64,000 nt of DNA from Bacillota bacterium (GTDB lineage Bacteria; Bacillota; Clostridia; Lachnospirales; Lachnospiraceae), in contig JAMPHT010000009.1 of assembly GCA_023663285.1 (NCBI GenBank), positions 1 to 64,000 on the forward strand. The letters run 5' to 3'. The notes under the pieces are model-generated. The model ran no database searches. It was not told the DNA's origin and worked only from the letters and a program-made list of their open reading frames with translations. A program made the position numbers and the translations under genes. Shown here piece after piece: positions 52,278-63,123 of the stretch (the first letter of the stretch is position 1; every line of letters starts with the position of its first letter).

Positions 52278-52364
52278 CTCTACCCTCCCTTCAGTCCCTC
52301 AAGCGTCTTGACTGATTGGGTTAATATTATGTAATACAGCATTCCTGCCACATACACAATAAGT

Positions 52365-52392
52365 ATTATAACATAAATGTCCCATTCGTCAA
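52365..52392 (-). promoter_or_regulatory. Promoter of rpsU
   Basis: On the minus strand TTGACG (52387-52392) and TATAAT (52365-52370) have a 16-bp spacer, giving a leader of about 80 bases. Confidence 0.8.
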
Positions 52393-52421
52393 CTGTTTTT
52401 TGCCGCATATTTCAAAAACTT

Positions 52422-52438
52422 CTGCAAAACTTTTGCAG
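52422..52438 (-). terminator. Terminator of alaS
   Basis: CTGCAAAA/TTTTGCAG palindrome followed on the minus strand by AAGTTTTTG, 20 bases after the alaS stop. Confidence 0.65.
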
Positions 52439-52458
52439 ATTTAACAATCGCGGCAGTT

Positions 52459-55116
52459 TTACGCCAGCTGGCTCTCCAGCACCTTAACAGCCTCTGCGAT
52501 CGCGGCGGGAATCCCGCCCGGATCTTTTCCTCCGGCCTGGGCCATGTTGGGGCGTCCGCCGCCGCCGCCGCCCACAAGCCCGGCGATCCCTTTGATCAGA
52601 TTGCCTGCGTGTGCGCCCTTTGCCAGCGCGCCCTCGGTAGCCATTGCCACCATGTTCACACGGCCGCCGTCCTGGTTGGACAGAAGCACCACGACGCCTT
52701 CTCCCAGCTTACCCTTAAGCTGATCGCCCAGATCACGCAGCCCGTTCATGTCCACGCCATCCACACTGACAGCCAGCAGTTTTACCCCCCTGACCTCCCT
52801 GACCTGGTCCATGACGTCGCCCAGGGCGTCCTGTGCCGCCTTCGCCTTCAGGGACTCCAGTTCGGAATGCAGGCTCTTTATCTCCGCCATGATATGGCTG
52901 CACTTTTCCACCAGCGCTGCAGGATTGGTTTTCAACACTCTGCCTGCCTCTTCCAGGGTATTCTCCAGATTTCTGTAATAGCTCATAACGCCGCTGCCGG
53001 TCAGGGCCTCGATACGCCTTACCCCGGCCGCCACTCCGTTTTCGGACAGAATCTTAAAGCAGCTGATATTTCCTGTATTTGCCACATGGGTACCGCCGCA
53101 GAGCTCCACGGAGAAGTCTCCCATCCTGACCACCCGTACACGATCGCCGTACTTCTCTCCGAACAGCGCCATAGCCCCTGTTTTCTTCGCGTCCTCAATA
53201 CTCATGACCTCTGTGACAACAGGAAGGTTCTCGGCAATTTTTTCATTTACCATAGCCTCGACCCTGTCCAGCTCTTCCCCGGTCATTGCCGCCGAATGGC
53301 TGAAGTCAAACCGCAGCCTCTCACCGTCCACATAGGAGCCGGACTGCTCCACATGGGTGCCCAGCACCTCCCGCAGGGCTTTCTGGAGCAGATGGGTGGC
53401 GCTGTGGTTTTTGCAGGTATTTCTGCGGTTCTTAGGATCCACCTCCAGAAATGCCTTCTCGTCTGTGCTGATGGTTCCCCTCAACACCCTGCCCACGTGT
53501 CCGATCCTTTCACCGGAAAGCTTTACGGTATCCTGCACCTCAAACTCACCGCCCGGCGTGCGGATGATACCGGTATCTCCCCTCTGGCCGCCCATGGTGG
53601 CGTAAAAGGGTGTCTTTCTCACAATGATCGTACCGTCCTGTCCCGCCTCCAGGCATCCTCTTACCTCCGTCTCGGAAGCCAGAGCGGCTATTCTGTCCTC
53701 GCCGGTCAATGTGTCATAGCCCGCAAATTCGCTTGTGATCCCGCTGTCCAGCCCGTCGAACAGACCGGCTCCCACATTCAGCTTTGCAGAAAAGCTCTGG
53801 TTGTCCCTTGCCATCTGCTTCTGACCTTCCATGGCTTCTGCAAAGCCTTTCTCATCCACCTTCAGACCTTCCTCCTCCGCCAGCTCCACAGTAAGCTCCA
53901 GCGGGAACCCAAAGGTATCATAGAGATAGAACGCAGACTTCCCGTCGATGACCTGTGCCTTTTCTTCCTTCCTTGCATCCAGGATCTTGCGGAATTCTTT
54001 CATGCCGTTCTCCAGCGTACTCTCGAAGCGGTCGATCTCCTTCTTCAGCTCGGACAACACAAATTCCTGATTCTTTACCAGAAGAGGATAGCTCTCACCG
54101 TAAATATCCCTGATAAACATTTCTGCGATCTTCAGTACATCATCGGTCCTTAAGTTCAGTACCCTTGCGTGCCGCACCGCCCGGCGGATCAGACGCCGGA
54201 GCACATAGCCCGCCCCGGCATTGGCAGGAAGAAGCTTTGCCTCATCCCCCATCAGCATGACGCTGGTACGGATATGGTCAGCCAGTATCCGCATGGATCT
54301 GGTCAGCTTTTCATCCTCCTCATACTTTGTGCCGGAAACCTTTTCTATATAGGCGATGATCGGCGCATACAGATCGGTCCTGTAAACATCCTTTGTGCCG
54401 TTTAAGAAAGCCAGGACCCGCTCCAGTCCCCAGCCGGTGTCTACATTCTTCTGCTTCAGCGGCGTCAGCGTCCCGTCCTGATGCTTCTCATACTGCATAA
54501 ACACATCATTTCCCAGCTCGGTATACTTGCCGCAGTGGCATCCGGGCCCGCAGTCCGGCCCGCAGTCCGGCCGGTCCTCAATGTAGAACATTTCACTGTC
54601 GGGGCCGCAGGGACCGTACTCCAGCCCCCACCAGTTGTCCTTCGCCGGAAGGTAATATATATTTTCCTTTTTAAATCCGGAGGCAATACGGTACTGGGCT
54701 CCCTCCTCATCCCTGGGTGCGTTCTCATCCCCCGCAAACACGGTTGCGGCAAGATGGTCCGCGTCAAAACCAAAGACCTCCGTCAAGAGCTCATAGCTCC
54801 ACTGGCAGCGTTCCTTCTTAAAATAATCTCCCAGGCTCCAGCTTCCCAGCATCTCAAAGAAGGTTCCGTGACTCTTATCTCCCACCGAATCAATGTCATT
54901 GGTACGGACACAGCCCTGCACATTACAGAGCCTATTCCCCAGAGGATGCTTCTGCCCCAGCAGATAGGGCATTAAGGGCTGCATTCCGGCCACATTGAAA
55001 AGAACCCCCGTGGAACCGTCTGAGACCAGGGAAACAGCCCCCACATCCTTATGTCCCCTGTCGATATAAAATTGCTTCCAGGTCTTTCTGAGCTCGTCCG
55101 ATGTAAATTGTTTCAT
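52459..55116 (-). CDS. alaS: Alanyl-tRNA synthetase, divergent type with cysteine-rich insert
   Basis: The 885-residue enzyme has the catalytic class II domain (FFEMLGSWSLGDYF, GLEYGPCGPDSEMFY), the editing domain (HSATHLLQKALREVLG and ELCGGTHV with zinc-type His and Cys residues) and the Gly-rich C-terminal domain (GGGGGGRPNMAQAGG). A Cys-rich segment (about residues 185-200, spaced CGPDCGPGCHC) follows the motif 2 region. It belongs to the group that reads HPLGNRLCNVQGCVRTNDID, which differs from the E. coli type. Two ATGs are possible; 55116 fits family starts, while 55128 sits one base from the AAAGG. Confidence 0.93.
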   Translation of the reverse strand: MKQFTSDELRKTWKQFYIDRGHKDVGAVSLVSDGSTGVLFNVAGMQPLMPYLLGQKHPLGNRLCNVQGCVRTNDIDSVGDKSHGTFFEMLGSWSLGDYFKKERCQWSYELLTEVFGFDADHLAATVFAGDENAPRDEEGAQYRIASGFKKENIYYLPAKDNWWGLEYGPCGPDSEMFYIEDRPDCGPDCGPGCHCGKYTELGNDVFMQYEKHQDGTLTPLKQKNVDTGWGLERVLAFLNGTKDVYRTDLYAPIIAYIEKVSGTKYEEDEKLTRSMRILADHIRTSVMLMGDEAKLLPANAGAGYVLRRLIRRAVRHARVLNLRTDDVLKIAEMFIRDIYGESYPLLVKNQEFVLSELKKEIDRFESTLENGMKEFRKILDARKEEKAQVIDGKSAFYLYDTFGFPLELTVELAEEEGLKVDEKGFAEAMEGQKQMARDNQSFSAKLNVGAGLFDGLDSGITSEFAGYDTLTGEDRIAALASETEVRGCLEAGQDGTIIVRKTPFYATMGGQRGDTGIIRTPGGEFEVQDTVKLSGERIGHVGRVLRGTISTDEKAFLEVDPKNRRNTCKNHSATHLLQKALREVLGTHVEQSGSYVDGERLRFDFSHSAAMTGEELDRVEAMVNEKIAENLPVVTEVMSIEDAKKTGAMALFGEKYGDRVRVVRMGDFSVELCGGTHVANTGNISCFKILSENGVAAGVRRIEALTGSGVMSYYRNLENTLEEAGRVLKTNPAALVEKCSHIMAEIKSLHSELESLKAKAAQDALGDVMDQVREVRGVKLLAVSVDGVDMNGLRDLGDQLKGKLGEGVVVLLSNQDGGRVNMVAMATEGALAKGAHAGNLIKGIAGLVGGGGGGRPNMAQAGGKDPGGIPAAIAEAVKVLESQLA

Positions 55117-55159
55117 ACTGATATCCATGCCTTTCTGTAAACTCTTATACTAAAAAAAT

Positions 55160-55188
55160 ATTATAATTTCATTTGTCCTGATTGTCAA
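55160..55188 (-). promoter_or_regulatory. Consensus promoter of alaS
   Basis: On the minus strand a perfect TTGACA (55183-55188) and a perfect TATAAT (55160-55165) are separated by 17 bp, followed by a leader of about 30-40 bases. Confidence 0.88.
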
Positions 55189-55202
55189 ATTTTGGGGCCG
55201 CC

Positions 55203-56888
55203 TTACTCGTCTTCCTCCTCCAGAATCTCATTTAAAGCCTCTCTGGTTTCCATTATTTCGTCATGGTCCCCCCGCTTCAAAGCCGCCTCAAAAGCCGTGA
55301 TGTAATGATCCAGCTTCTTCCTCCTGTCTCCCAGGGCTTCCTCATACATACGCTCGGCCCGCAGGAGCACCAGCCGATTCTCCTCGTAATCCCTGGGCTG
55401 GATCTTCAAATAAGCCAGTTCCTCCATACGCCTGCTGATCTCCTCGTCAGTCATCTGATTATCCTGGCCTTTGATGATCATTTTTCGGGAAAGACCCGTG
55501 GACACTACCGTCACCTCCACCTCCAGCAGAGAATTGATATCGTAGGTGTAGGTCACATCCACCGACTCCTGTCCTTTCGGCCCCTTGGGCACCTCGATCT
55601 CCAGTTCTCCCAGAAACAGATTGTTTCTTGCAAAACGGCTCTCTCCCTGCAGCACCCTGACCCGGACTGAGGTCTGATTATCCCTGACTGTGTAAAGGCG
55701 CTCCGTGTGGCTGGCAGGAATGACTGTATTCCTCTCTATGATGGGACAGAACCTGCCGTCCTCAAATTTGCCTTCCTCGTATTCCACCACGACTTCAGTC
55801 CCCAGGGTGAAAGAGCATACATCCGTCAGGATGACCTCCTTCACTTCCTCCCGACGCTCCTTCATGGCTCCCTGCACCGCTGCTCCCAGGGCAACAGTCT
55901 CGTCCGGATTCATTCTGGTATCCGGGAACTTTCTGAAAAGCCGGATCAGGAAATCCCGGACAACAGACAGCCTGGTGGCGCCGCCGATGAGCAGTACCTC
56001 GTCTATATCGCCAAGCTTTAATCCCGCGTCGGAAAGACTCTTTTTCACAGGCTCTCTGATCTTCATCAGCAGATCCTCACAGGCTTCCTCATATTCCTTA
56101 TAGGTGATGCGCTGCTCCAGCGTCTCCTCATGGTACAGAAAGGTCATAAGTACCTCCGCATTGTCGCTGATGGCACATTTTGCCTTTTCCGCCTGGCGGT
56201 ATAAGCGCACCTGCTCTTTCTCTGTCATTCCCGCAAGCTGCAGCCCTGCCTTCTGTAAAAACAGCTTTGCCATCACCTCCGTAAAGTCCTCGCCGCCCAG
56301 ATAGTTATCCCCGGCAACCGCCCGAACCTCCAGAATATTATGGTACAGCTCCAGAATAGAGACGTCAAAGGTTCCGCCTCCCAAGTCAAACACCAGGAAA
56401 CGGGTATCCTGATTTTTATCATACAGGCCATACGCCACCGCAGCGGCAGTGGGCTCGGAGATCATCCGCTCCACTTTAAGCCCCGCCAGCTCTCCCGCCC
56501 GCTTTGTAGCCTTCCGCCTCTTGTCGTCAAAATAGGCAGGAACGCTGATGACCGCCTCGGTGACCTCCTCTCCCAGGAAGCTTTCCGCATCCTCCTTCAG
56601 CGCCCGCAGCACCATGCTGGAAAGCTCCTCCGGTTTAAAATGTCTGCCGCTCAAAATATACTCCCGCTCCGTCCCCATACTCCGCTTAAAGGTCTGGGCA
56701 ACGGAATCCGGGTACAGACTCATACGTTCTCTGGCCGTCTCCCCTACATAGACATTTCCCTCTCCGTCCACGCTGACAACCGAGGGCGTCAGGTTTTTGC
56801 CAAGCCTGTTGGGTATTATCCGGGGGCCGTCCTCTGTGAAATATGCGATCAAACTGTTCGTTGTGCCCAAATCAATTCCTACTATCAT
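55203..56888 (-). CDS. HscC-type Hsp70 chaperone
   Basis: The 561-residue protein has an actin-like ATPase domain ([42 protein letters not shown]) and a short substrate-binding domain. At the end is a charged helical part instead of the full DnaK lid. DnaK itself is longer (about 610-640). It resembles HscC, a specialised Hsp70. The ATG at 56888 has GAGG six bases upstream. The partner J-like gene ends 32 bases upstream. Confidence 0.88.
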   Translation of the reverse strand: MIVGIDLGTTNSLIAYFTEDGPRIIPNRLGKNLTPSVVSVDGEGNVYVGETARERMSLYPDSVAQTFKRSMGTEREYILSGRHFKPEELSSMVLRALKEDAESFLGEEVTEAVISVPAYFDDKRRKATKRAGELAGLKVERMISEPTAAAVAYGLYDKNQDTRFLVFDLGGGTFDVSILELYHNILEVRAVAGDNYLGGEDFTEVMAKLFLQKAGLQLAGMTEKEQVRLYRQAEKAKCAISDNAEVLMTFLYHEETLEQRITYKEYEEACEDLLMKIREPVKKSLSDAGLKLGDIDEVLLIGGATRLSVVRDFLIRLFRKFPDTRMNPDETVALGAAVQGAMKERREEVKEVILTDVCSFTLGTEVVVEYEEGKFEDGRFCPIIERNTVIPASHTERLYTVRDNQTSVRVRVLQGESRFARNNLFLGELEIEVPKGPKGQESVDVTYTYDINSLLEVEVTVVSTGLSRKMIIKGQDNQMTDEEISRRMEELAYLKIQPRDYEENRLVLLRAERMYEEALGDRRKKLDHYITAFEAALKRGDHDEIMETREALNEILEEEDE

Positions 56889-56920
56889 ATCATGCCTCAT
56901 TTCTGTTTCTGTCTGCTCTG

Positions 56921-59900
56921 CTATCGTTCCGCGAACACATTATGCTTCAGGGCAAGCATATACTCGTCCGATGGCTGGCGCTCTAAACTGCGCAAAAGGC
57001 GTTCTTCCGCTTCCTTCCGCTTTCCCTTCCGAATCAAAAACAGAATGCGCAGGGATTCCAACTCCTTGCACACCGCGCTGGTACAGAAGTGGCAGAGGCC
57101 GCACTCCTGCTCTCTGTCCAGAAGCGCCTGTATTTCATCCTCCTCTTTCGTGTACCAGGCTGCCAGGATCTCCTTCTGCAAATGTGCCTTCTCCCGGTTA
57201 AAGTATTTGTCATCTCCGGAAAGCTTTTCGCTCTGCAGCCACTTTCTTAACTGTTCGCCATATTTTCTCCCCAGCTTGTCCATGCCGCTGACGATGCAGG
57301 CAAACACGGCGTCCGACAGTGTGCCTTCGCCTCCTGCGCTGTCCCGGTAGTATACCGCCTCCGCCATATAGTCCGCCAGATCCTTTTTTTCTCCAAACAG
57401 AAGCTCCGCCCAGAAAGCCTGCAGATAAAAGCTGCCAAGCTCCCCGCCTTTCCCCTGGGGCGTTTTCATGCGGCCGATCAGCCTTCCGATGCCGTCCTTT
57501 TTTATTTTAAGCTCCCCTGCCCACTCTGTCAGCAGCTGTCTCGCCTGTTTTTCTTCCCCGCACGTGATATATGCCTCCACACTCTTTTCATAATATTTCC
57601 ATTTGCTGCCGTTTTGGCATTTGCCGTACCACTCACAGGCATCCGCAGCTCTTCCCAGATTGATATACACCTCCGCCATCTGATTCAGGAACCACGTGCT
57701 TTGTTCCTTTACGATCTCATTATACTGTCTGCAGGCTGCAAGCGCCATCTCATAATCGCCCAGCAGGGAATACAGATTTGCCATATCCGTATAAATAACA
57801 GGTGACATTTCTTCATCCATATATAAAATTGCCTTTTTTATGTAAAATAATGCCTTTTCAAAATCACCCGTGTACTTATAGACAAAGCTCAGGCCGTTAA
57901 GGGCATAAGGATTGGAGGGATTCAGCGCCAGCGCCTTCTCAAAATCCTCCCGCGCCTCTTTATAATGATGAGCGGCCCTGTGGAAGATCCCGCGCTCCAC
58001 AAACATATAACTGTCCGGACAGTTATAAAGATATTCCGTCAATACCGGCAGCCCGCTTTCGTAAAAGGACAGCTTTCCGTCCTCCACCTGCTTTCTGAAA
58101 TGCTTTCTGAATGCTTTCAGCTTTTTGTTTAAGACGTCCAGCTCCATCATCCCGTGAGCCTGCTGGTACTTATATGCCTCCAGCACGTCGCTTTTGACTC
58201 CGTTTTTCTCTGCGTCCTCAAATACTCTCTTCAGTTCCTCCGGCTGTTCCAGGTCAAAATATACCTTCGCCACATACTCATAGGGCTTGACAAAAGTCGG
58301 AAAATACTGAATACATCGGCTTCCCGCCCGAATCACTCCGCCCGGATCCAGCTGCCTTCTGTAAGCCTCCAGAGAGGCTGCATAAGCCGCATACACCTGA
58401 TGATCCTCCACCAGACTCCTGACCGTTTCCTCACATTTTTCATACTCCTGCATCTCAGTATAGATCTGTGCCATTTCCAGCAGGATCCCAATGTCCCTGG
58501 CGTTTCCCTCCAGGACGGCCCGGCCCTCACGTATTGCCTCTGCGAACTTTGCTTCTTCCTGAAAGCCCAGATTGTGAAAGCACTGCATACGAATCATATG
58601 TGCCTGCTTCTGCCGGTCCCTGTCCTTTTCCCGCTCTTCTTCGCTCTCATCGGCAAGCAGCTTCTTTTCCAGGGCTTCCTCCCAGGCATGGGTCATGGTT
58701 ATGGATGCGTCATATTCCGCCTCCTCCACGTAAAGCTTTGCCATAAGGCCGTTCCACTCTGCTTCCTTCTCCTCCGGCAGCTGCTTCTCAAGCTGCAACG
58801 CAAGTCTGATTCCTCTGGCTATTTTCCCGTCCTGAAGATAACACCAGCATAATTCCAGTGCAGAAGCGCTGTTTTTATTTTTACGCCAGTCCTCCTCCAG
58901 CTCCTCCTCTATTTCTTCGTTCACCCTGCACAGCAGCTCCATAAACTCGTCGCCGCTTCCTGCAGAAAGCACCTTTTCGGCGCACTTCTTGGCCTCCTTG
59001 AACTGCCGATTATCGTAATACCACTCCGTCAGGCGCACATTGGCCATATAATGTCCGTCATTTTCCTCCTTCAGGCTTTCGTAAATCTTAGCGGAACGCC
59101 GTCGGAAAGCTCCCTCCTCAGCCTGACCCTGCCGCCAGAGCATCTCGGCTGCATTGTAACAGAGCATTGCGTCCCCCGGATACTTTTCCAGAAGCTTATC
59201 CAGAAGGGCGATGGCTTCCTGCAGTCTGCCCTGCTTTTCCAGAAGCTCCGCACGGCAGACCTCCATGGCAGGGTGGCTGATCTTCAGCCCGTCCGCATTC
59301 TCAATATTCTGACGGGCCTGCTCTAAGTCGTCGCTCTGCAGCGCCTGCCAGCAGCGGTCATAATATTGCAGGAACAAATCATAGGGGGCGTCTTCCTCTC
59401 CCTCGAACTGGTCGAACTCCACGTCCTCCCCCCGCTCGCACTTGGCCAGAATATAGCGGATAAAATCTGCCGGAAATTTTTCCCGCAGGGCCGCGGCGTC
59501 TGTCGTAATGCAAAGCTTCCTGTCCAGGAGCTTCCAGACGTCCCCCGGCAGCCTGAAATGATCCATGATAAACCGCAGCAGCTTGACACGACAGTTCTCC
59601 TCTTCCTCCAGAGAAAGGAAACAGTCGTCTGCAAATAAGGCTTCCCACGCTTTTACGTCCCGTCTGCTTTTGATATTGCCGTAAAGAGAAGCAGCCTTTT
59701 CCACCCAGACGCCGGAGGCCGTCTCATCCCGCCGCTCTTCTTCGCTCTCATCGGACTCCTTTGCCAGGCGGCAGGCTTCCTCATAAGCCTCTCTGAGCCG
59801 CTTAAAACCCTCCGGATCATCTTCCGGATTCGTCACTGAAAGTCTCTCCCTGTAGGCATTTTTAATACTTTTTTCATCCTTTGTGGGCTCAATGCCAAGT

Positions 59901-59926
59901 ATTTGAAACACTTCGATCCTGTCCAT
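56921..59926 (-). CDS. Large TPR protein with degenerate J domain (HscC partner)
   Basis: The 1001-residue protein starts with a J-domain-like segment (about 1-55). [21 protein letters not shown] aligns with DnaJ helices I-II, split here for length: FQILGIEPT and [10 protein letters not shown]. The HPD motif needed to stimulate Hsp70 is replaced by NPEDDPEGF at 33-41. The rest contains many TPR-type repeats, for example [22 protein letters not shown] near residue 650. A gene just downstream encodes HscC, so a chaperone pair is likely, perhaps with a nonstandard activation mode. Confidence 0.85.
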   Translation of the reverse strand: MDRIEVFQILGIEPTKDEKSIKNAYRERLSVTNPEDDPEGFKRLREAYEEACRLAKESDESEEERRDETASGVWVEKAASLYGNIKSRRDVKAWEALFADDCFLSLEEEENCRVKLLRFIMDHFRLPGDVWKLLDRKLCITTDAAALREKFPADFIRYILAKCERGEDVEFDQFEGEEDAPYDLFLQYYDRCWQALQSDDLEQARQNIENADGLKISHPAMEVCRAELLEKQGRLQEAIALLDKLLEKYPGDAMLCYNAAEMLWRQGQAEEGAFRRRSAKIYESLKEENDGHYMANVRLTEWYYDNRQFKEAKKCAEKVLSAGSGDEFMELLCRVNEEIEEELEEDWRKNKNSASALELCWCYLQDGKIARGIRLALQLEKQLPEEKEAEWNGLMAKLYVEEAEYDASITMTHAWEEALEKKLLADESEEEREKDRDRQKQAHMIRMQCFHNLGFQEEAKFAEAIREGRAVLEGNARDIGILLEMAQIYTEMQEYEKCEETVRSLVEDHQVYAAYAASLEAYRRQLDPGGVIRAGSRCIQYFPTFVKPYEYVAKVYFDLEQPEELKRVFEDAEKNGVKSDVLEAYKYQQAHGMMELDVLNKKLKAFRKHFRKQVEDGKLSFYESGLPVLTEYLYNCPDSYMFVERGIFHRAAHHYKEAREDFEKALALNPSNPYALNGLSFVYKYTGDFEKALFYIKKAILYMDEEMSPVIYTDMANLYSLLGDYEMALAACRQYNEIVKEQSTWFLNQMAEVYINLGRAADACEWYGKCQNGSKWKYYEKSVEAYITCGEEKQARQLLTEWAGELKIKKDGIGRLIGRMKTPQGKGGELGSFYLQAFWAELLFGEKKDLADYMAEAVYYRDSAGGEGTLSDAVFACIVSGMDKLGRKYGEQLRKWLQSEKLSGDDKYFNREKAHLQKEILAAWYTKEEDEIQALLDREQECGLCHFCTSAVCKELESLRILFLIRKGKRKEAEERLLRSLERQPSDEYMLALKHNVFAER

Positions 59927-59996
59927 CTGAACACTCCATTCATATCAAGACAAAGGAGCAGAATATCACTCCCGCTCCCCGACTTTTCATTATCCC

Positions 59997-61385
59997 TTAA
60001 AACGTAAACTTATCCGCAAAATATGCCTCCAACTCCGCAATGGCAACCCTTTCCTGCTCCATGGAATCTCTGAAACGAACAGTTACACAGCCATCTGTCT
60101 CGGAATCAAAATCATAAGTAACGCAGAAAGGAGTTCCGATCTCATCCTGACGGCGATAACGCTTACCGATATTTCCTCTGTCGTCAAATTCACAGTTATA
60201 GCTCTTGGACAGCTGTGTAAAAATCTTCTCCGCCCCCTCGTTCAGCTTTTTGGAAAGAGGCAGCACGCCGATCTTTATCGGCGCCAGGGCAGGATGAAAG
60301 CGAAGCACGGTGCGCATATCGCCGCCCTCCAGCTCTTCCTCGTCATAGGCGGCGCACAAAAATGCCAGAACCACACGGTCTGCGCCAAGAGAAGGCTCGA
60401 TCACATAAGGTATGTACTTTTCCTTCTTTTCGTCGTCAAAGTAACTCATATCCTCGCCGGAGGTATTGGCGTGCTGGGTCAGATCATAGTCAGTCCTGTC
60501 TGCGATCCCCCACAGCTCGCCCCACCCGAAGGGGAACAGAAACTCAATGTCGGTAGTCCCCTTGCTGTAGAAACAAAGCTCTTCCGGGCTGTGATCCCGA
60601 AGGCGCATCTCATCCTCCTTCATCCCCAGAGACAGCAGCCAGTCACGGCAGAACCCTCTCCAGTACCGGAACCATTCCAGATCGGTGCCCGGCTCACAGA
60701 AGAACTCCAGCTCCATCTGCTCGAATTCTCTTGTACGGAAGGTAAAATTACCGGGTGTGATCTCATTGCGGAAAGACTTCCCGATCTGCCCGATGCCAAA
60801 GGGAATCTTCTTTCTGGAGGTCCGCTGCACATTCTTAAAATTCACGAAAATGCCCTGGGCCGTCTCAGGACGGAGATATACCACGCTTTTCGCATCCTCC
60901 GTGACGCCCTGGAAGGTCTTGAACATCAGGTTGAACTGGCGGATATCCGTAAAATTATGCTTGCCGCAGCCGGGACAGGGAATATTATGCTCTTCAATAA
61001 AATTCTTCATCTGTTCCTGGCTCCAGGCATCCACGCTCTCTTCCAGCGCGATTTCCTTCTCTGCGCAGAAATCCTCTATCAGCTTATCTGCCCGGAAACG
61101 CTCATGGCACTCCTTACAGTCCATCAGCGGGTCCGAAAACCCACCCAAATGCCCGCTGGCCACCCAGGTCTGGGGATTCATCAGAATCGCACAGTCTACA
61201 CCCACGTTATAGGGGTTCTCCTGAATAAATTTCTGCCACCAGGCTTTCTTCACATTATTTTTCAGTTCCACCCCAAGATTGCCATAGTCCCATGTATTTG
61301 CCAATCCGCCGTATATCTCCGAGCCGGGATACACAAAGCCTCTCGCTTTCGCCAGCGCAACAATTTTTTCCATCGTCTTTTCCAT
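59997..61385 (-). CDS. glyS: Glycyl-tRNA synthetase (alpha2 type)
   Basis: The 462-residue class II synthetase has motif 1 ([13 protein letters not shown]), motif 2 ([25 protein letters not shown]) and motif 3 ([14 protein letters not shown]), with the C-terminal anticodon domain. The longest of these is cited in parts: [10 protein letters not shown] and [13 protein letters not shown]. It is the single-subunit form found in many Firmicutes and archaea, instead of the alpha/beta heterotetramer. AAGGA precedes the ATG at 61385. Element copy D lies directly upstream. Confidence 0.95.
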   Translation of the reverse strand: MEKTMEKIVALAKARGFVYPGSEIYGGLANTWDYGNLGVELKNNVKKAWWQKFIQENPYNVGVDCAILMNPQTWVASGHLGGFSDPLMDCKECHERFRADKLIEDFCAEKEIALEESVDAWSQEQMKNFIEEHNIPCPGCGKHNFTDIRQFNLMFKTFQGVTEDAKSVVYLRPETAQGIFVNFKNVQRTSRKKIPFGIGQIGKSFRNEITPGNFTFRTREFEQMELEFFCEPGTDLEWFRYWRGFCRDWLLSLGMKEDEMRLRDHSPEELCFYSKGTTDIEFLFPFGWGELWGIADRTDYDLTQHANTSGEDMSYFDDEKKEKYIPYVIEPSLGADRVVLAFLCAAYDEEELEGGDMRTVLRFHPALAPIKIGVLPLSKKLNEGAEKIFTQLSKSYNCEFDDRGNIGKRYRRQDEIGTPFCVTYDFDSETDGCVTVRFRDSMEQERVAIAELEAYFADKFTF

Positions 61386-61425
61386 CTTGTCCTTACCCTC
61401 GCATTTCTTTATTCTTACTTCCAAT

Positions 61426-61575
61426 CATGCCTGCACAAACAATCCATGAGAAGAATGCCCGCCCAAAGCGAACTTGTTCGCTTGGCATTCTTCAGTGTGA
61501 GATTAGAATTTCTTCGCAAAACAGCCTATGCTGTGAGCGAAAATTGCCGAAGGCAATTGGAAATTCTTCTCACAC
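61426..61575 (-). repeat. Dispersed structured element, copy D (short form with extra hairpin)
   Basis: On the minus strand it reads GTGTGAGAAGAATTTC, an extra hairpin ATTGCC-ttc-GGCAAT, the apical ACAGC-atag-GCTGT, AGAAATTCT, CTCACAC, then GAAGAATGCC...GGCATTCTTC enclosing AAGCGAA-caag-TTCGCTT. The linker GGATTGTTTGTGC ends it. It starts one base after the stop codon of the upstream lipoprotein gene and lies just before glyS. Confidence 0.86.
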
Positions 61576-62202
61576 TTATTTCATCAAAATGTACACTGTT
61601 TCTTCCACAGCGGAAGCATCCACGCTTCCATCCTCATTTAAAACCGCCCCCGGACTGAGATAGGTGACTTTTGCCGGACAGTAGATAATGGCTTTCCCAT
61701 CCGTCACGATCAGTTTTCTGCTTCCTTCCTGCTTCAGCTGTTCCTCCGTTTTCAGACTTTCATCCCTGATGCTCTTCAACACTGCATCCTTGATGTATCC
61801 CTGCTCAAAAGCCTCGTCCACGGTTCCGTAAAAAAAGCTTCCGAATTGCTTATTGAACTGTTCATTGAACGCATTAAAGCTGGTATATCCGTCGAATCTG
61901 CAGACGATCAATATCCTGTTTTCAGCCTCCGACAGCGCCTCTACCCTATCCACCGTAACAGCCTGCTTCTCTCCTGCGCCTCCGTTGAACCTCTCCGCCT
62001 CCTCCGCCGCCATGTCGGACAGCTCTGACAGACTGTAATAATCTCTGTCAAACTCCCCTACCAGATAATAGGTCATTCCGCCGTTCCTGTCCACAGAGAT
62101 CGTGGTAGCATCAACGGTTTCCTGCACCCCTGTCTGCCCGCACCCCGCAAGCGCCACAGCCAACAGACAGGCCAAAGCCCAAAACCTCCTGCTTTTATTC
62201 AT
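61576..62202 (-). CDS. Lipoprotein of unknown function
   Basis: The 208-residue protein has a lipoprotein signal with lipobox VALAGC (Cys21). The mature part is a mixed alpha/beta domain with no motif I recognise. It contains RILIVCRFDGYTSFNAFNE and TVYILMK at the end. It is followed immediately by element copy D. Confidence 0.75.
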   Translation of the reverse strand: MNKSRRFWALACLLAVALAGCGQTGVQETVDATTISVDRNGGMTYYLVGEFDRDYYSLSELSDMAAEEAERFNGGAGEKQAVTVDRVEALSEAENRILIVCRFDGYTSFNAFNEQFNKQFGSFFYGTVDEAFEQGYIKDAVLKSIRDESLKTEEQLKQEGSRKLIVTDGKAIIYCPAKVTYLSPGAVLNEDGSVDASAVEETVYILMK

Positions 62203-62279
62203 TCCATAACTCCTTGATCAATCTGTCACATTTCCAGTCATGCCTAGCTAATTTATTGTATCAAAAACACTCTTCTTTT

Positions 62280-62930
62280 TCAACAGAGAGTTTGCAGAAC
62301 CTCCAGACTTTTAAACGTATGTCCCACGATTTTTTTCATATAATCCCCGGCTACCTGCCGAAGCTGTGCCAGAACGGAGTCTGTCACGGCAAAGGTGTAC
62401 AATTTTTCCACCGGGCTTGCCGCTATGTATTGCAGCGCGTATATGGTAGATTCCTCAAGCCGCCTGTCAGCAGGCGGTCCCGGAAACTCTCCGTTGATTG
62501 CGATTGCCTTACATTCAAAAATACACTGCACCAGAGGGTTGGGCAGGCTGTCTGCGCAGAGCGCCCGAAGCGACTGATACAGCAATTTCATCATTTCTCT
62601 TTCGTCATTGTTTTCTCTGGTATAATAATCCGCCACCTCGGCAAAGTACATACCGTAACAGGCGCCCTCGTAATCCGTCCGAAGCTCCTCGAAATAATTC
62701 TGAATATCCGCCTCTGCAAGGGTGTATGAATTCTTTCCCTCATAAAGCTTGAATCTGCCGAAAGAAAAGGGCGCCGCTGCCGCCGCCAGCTTATTGCCCG
62801 GCCGCCTGGCGCCTCTGGCAAACGCGGAGAGCTTACCCCTCTCCCTGGTCAAAATGCTGATATGTCTGTCGTACTCCCCCACGGGAGACTGCTTCAATAC
62901 GATTCCCGTCACTATGATATATTCCTGCAT
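62280..62930 (-). CDS. recO: DNA repair protein RecO
   Basis: The 216-residue protein has the N-terminal OB-fold (VTGIVLKQSPVGEYDRHISIL and FARGARRPGNKL, cited in parts as VTGIVLKQSPVGEYD) and a helical C-terminal domain. The zinc-binding cysteines of many RecO proteins (CxxC near the end) are not evident. RecO loads RecA in recombinational repair. The ATG at 62930 has GGGAGA nine bases upstream. The 5' part overlaps the yqzL-like gene in another frame. Confidence 0.92.
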   Translation of the reverse strand: MQEYIIVTGIVLKQSPVGEYDRHISILTRERGKLSAFARGARRPGNKLAAAAAPFSFGRFKLYEGKNSYTLAEADIQNYFEELRTDYEGACYGMYFAEVADYYTRENNDEREMMKLLYQSLRALCADSLPNPLVQCIFECKAIAINGEFPGPPADRRLEESTIYALQYIAASPVEKLYTFAVTDSVLAQLRQVAGDYMKKIVGHTFKSLEVLQTLC

Positions 62931-63051
62931 ACAAGGCTTCTCCCGATGGGTTCTTTCCTGCGCTTTCCCCGTTTCCCCCGCCGGAGACAAACGACAGATA
63001 ATCCTCTATCTTCCCGCTGTTTTCAAACCGCTTCCAGTATTCCATGTTCAT
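62833..63051 (-). CDS. yqzL: YqzL-like small protein
   Basis: A 72-residue reading frame lies between era and recO, the place of yqzL in Firmicutes. Its start, MEYWKRFENSGKIEDYL, matches the short conserved YqzL segment. The ATG at 63051 has GGGGG eight bases upstream. Its last 33 codons overlap the recO start region in another frame and look unconserved. Function is unknown. Confidence 0.6.
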   Translation of the reverse strand: MNMEYWKRFENSGKIEDYLSFVSGGGNGESAGKNPSGEALYAGIYHSDGNRIEAVSRGGVRQTYQHFDQGEG

Positions 63052-63123
63052 CTGCATATCCCCCGATCCCATTTGTATGAAGGCTTCCTGCCTGATAAGT
63101 AGAATTTGCAGATTTCCCGTTTT

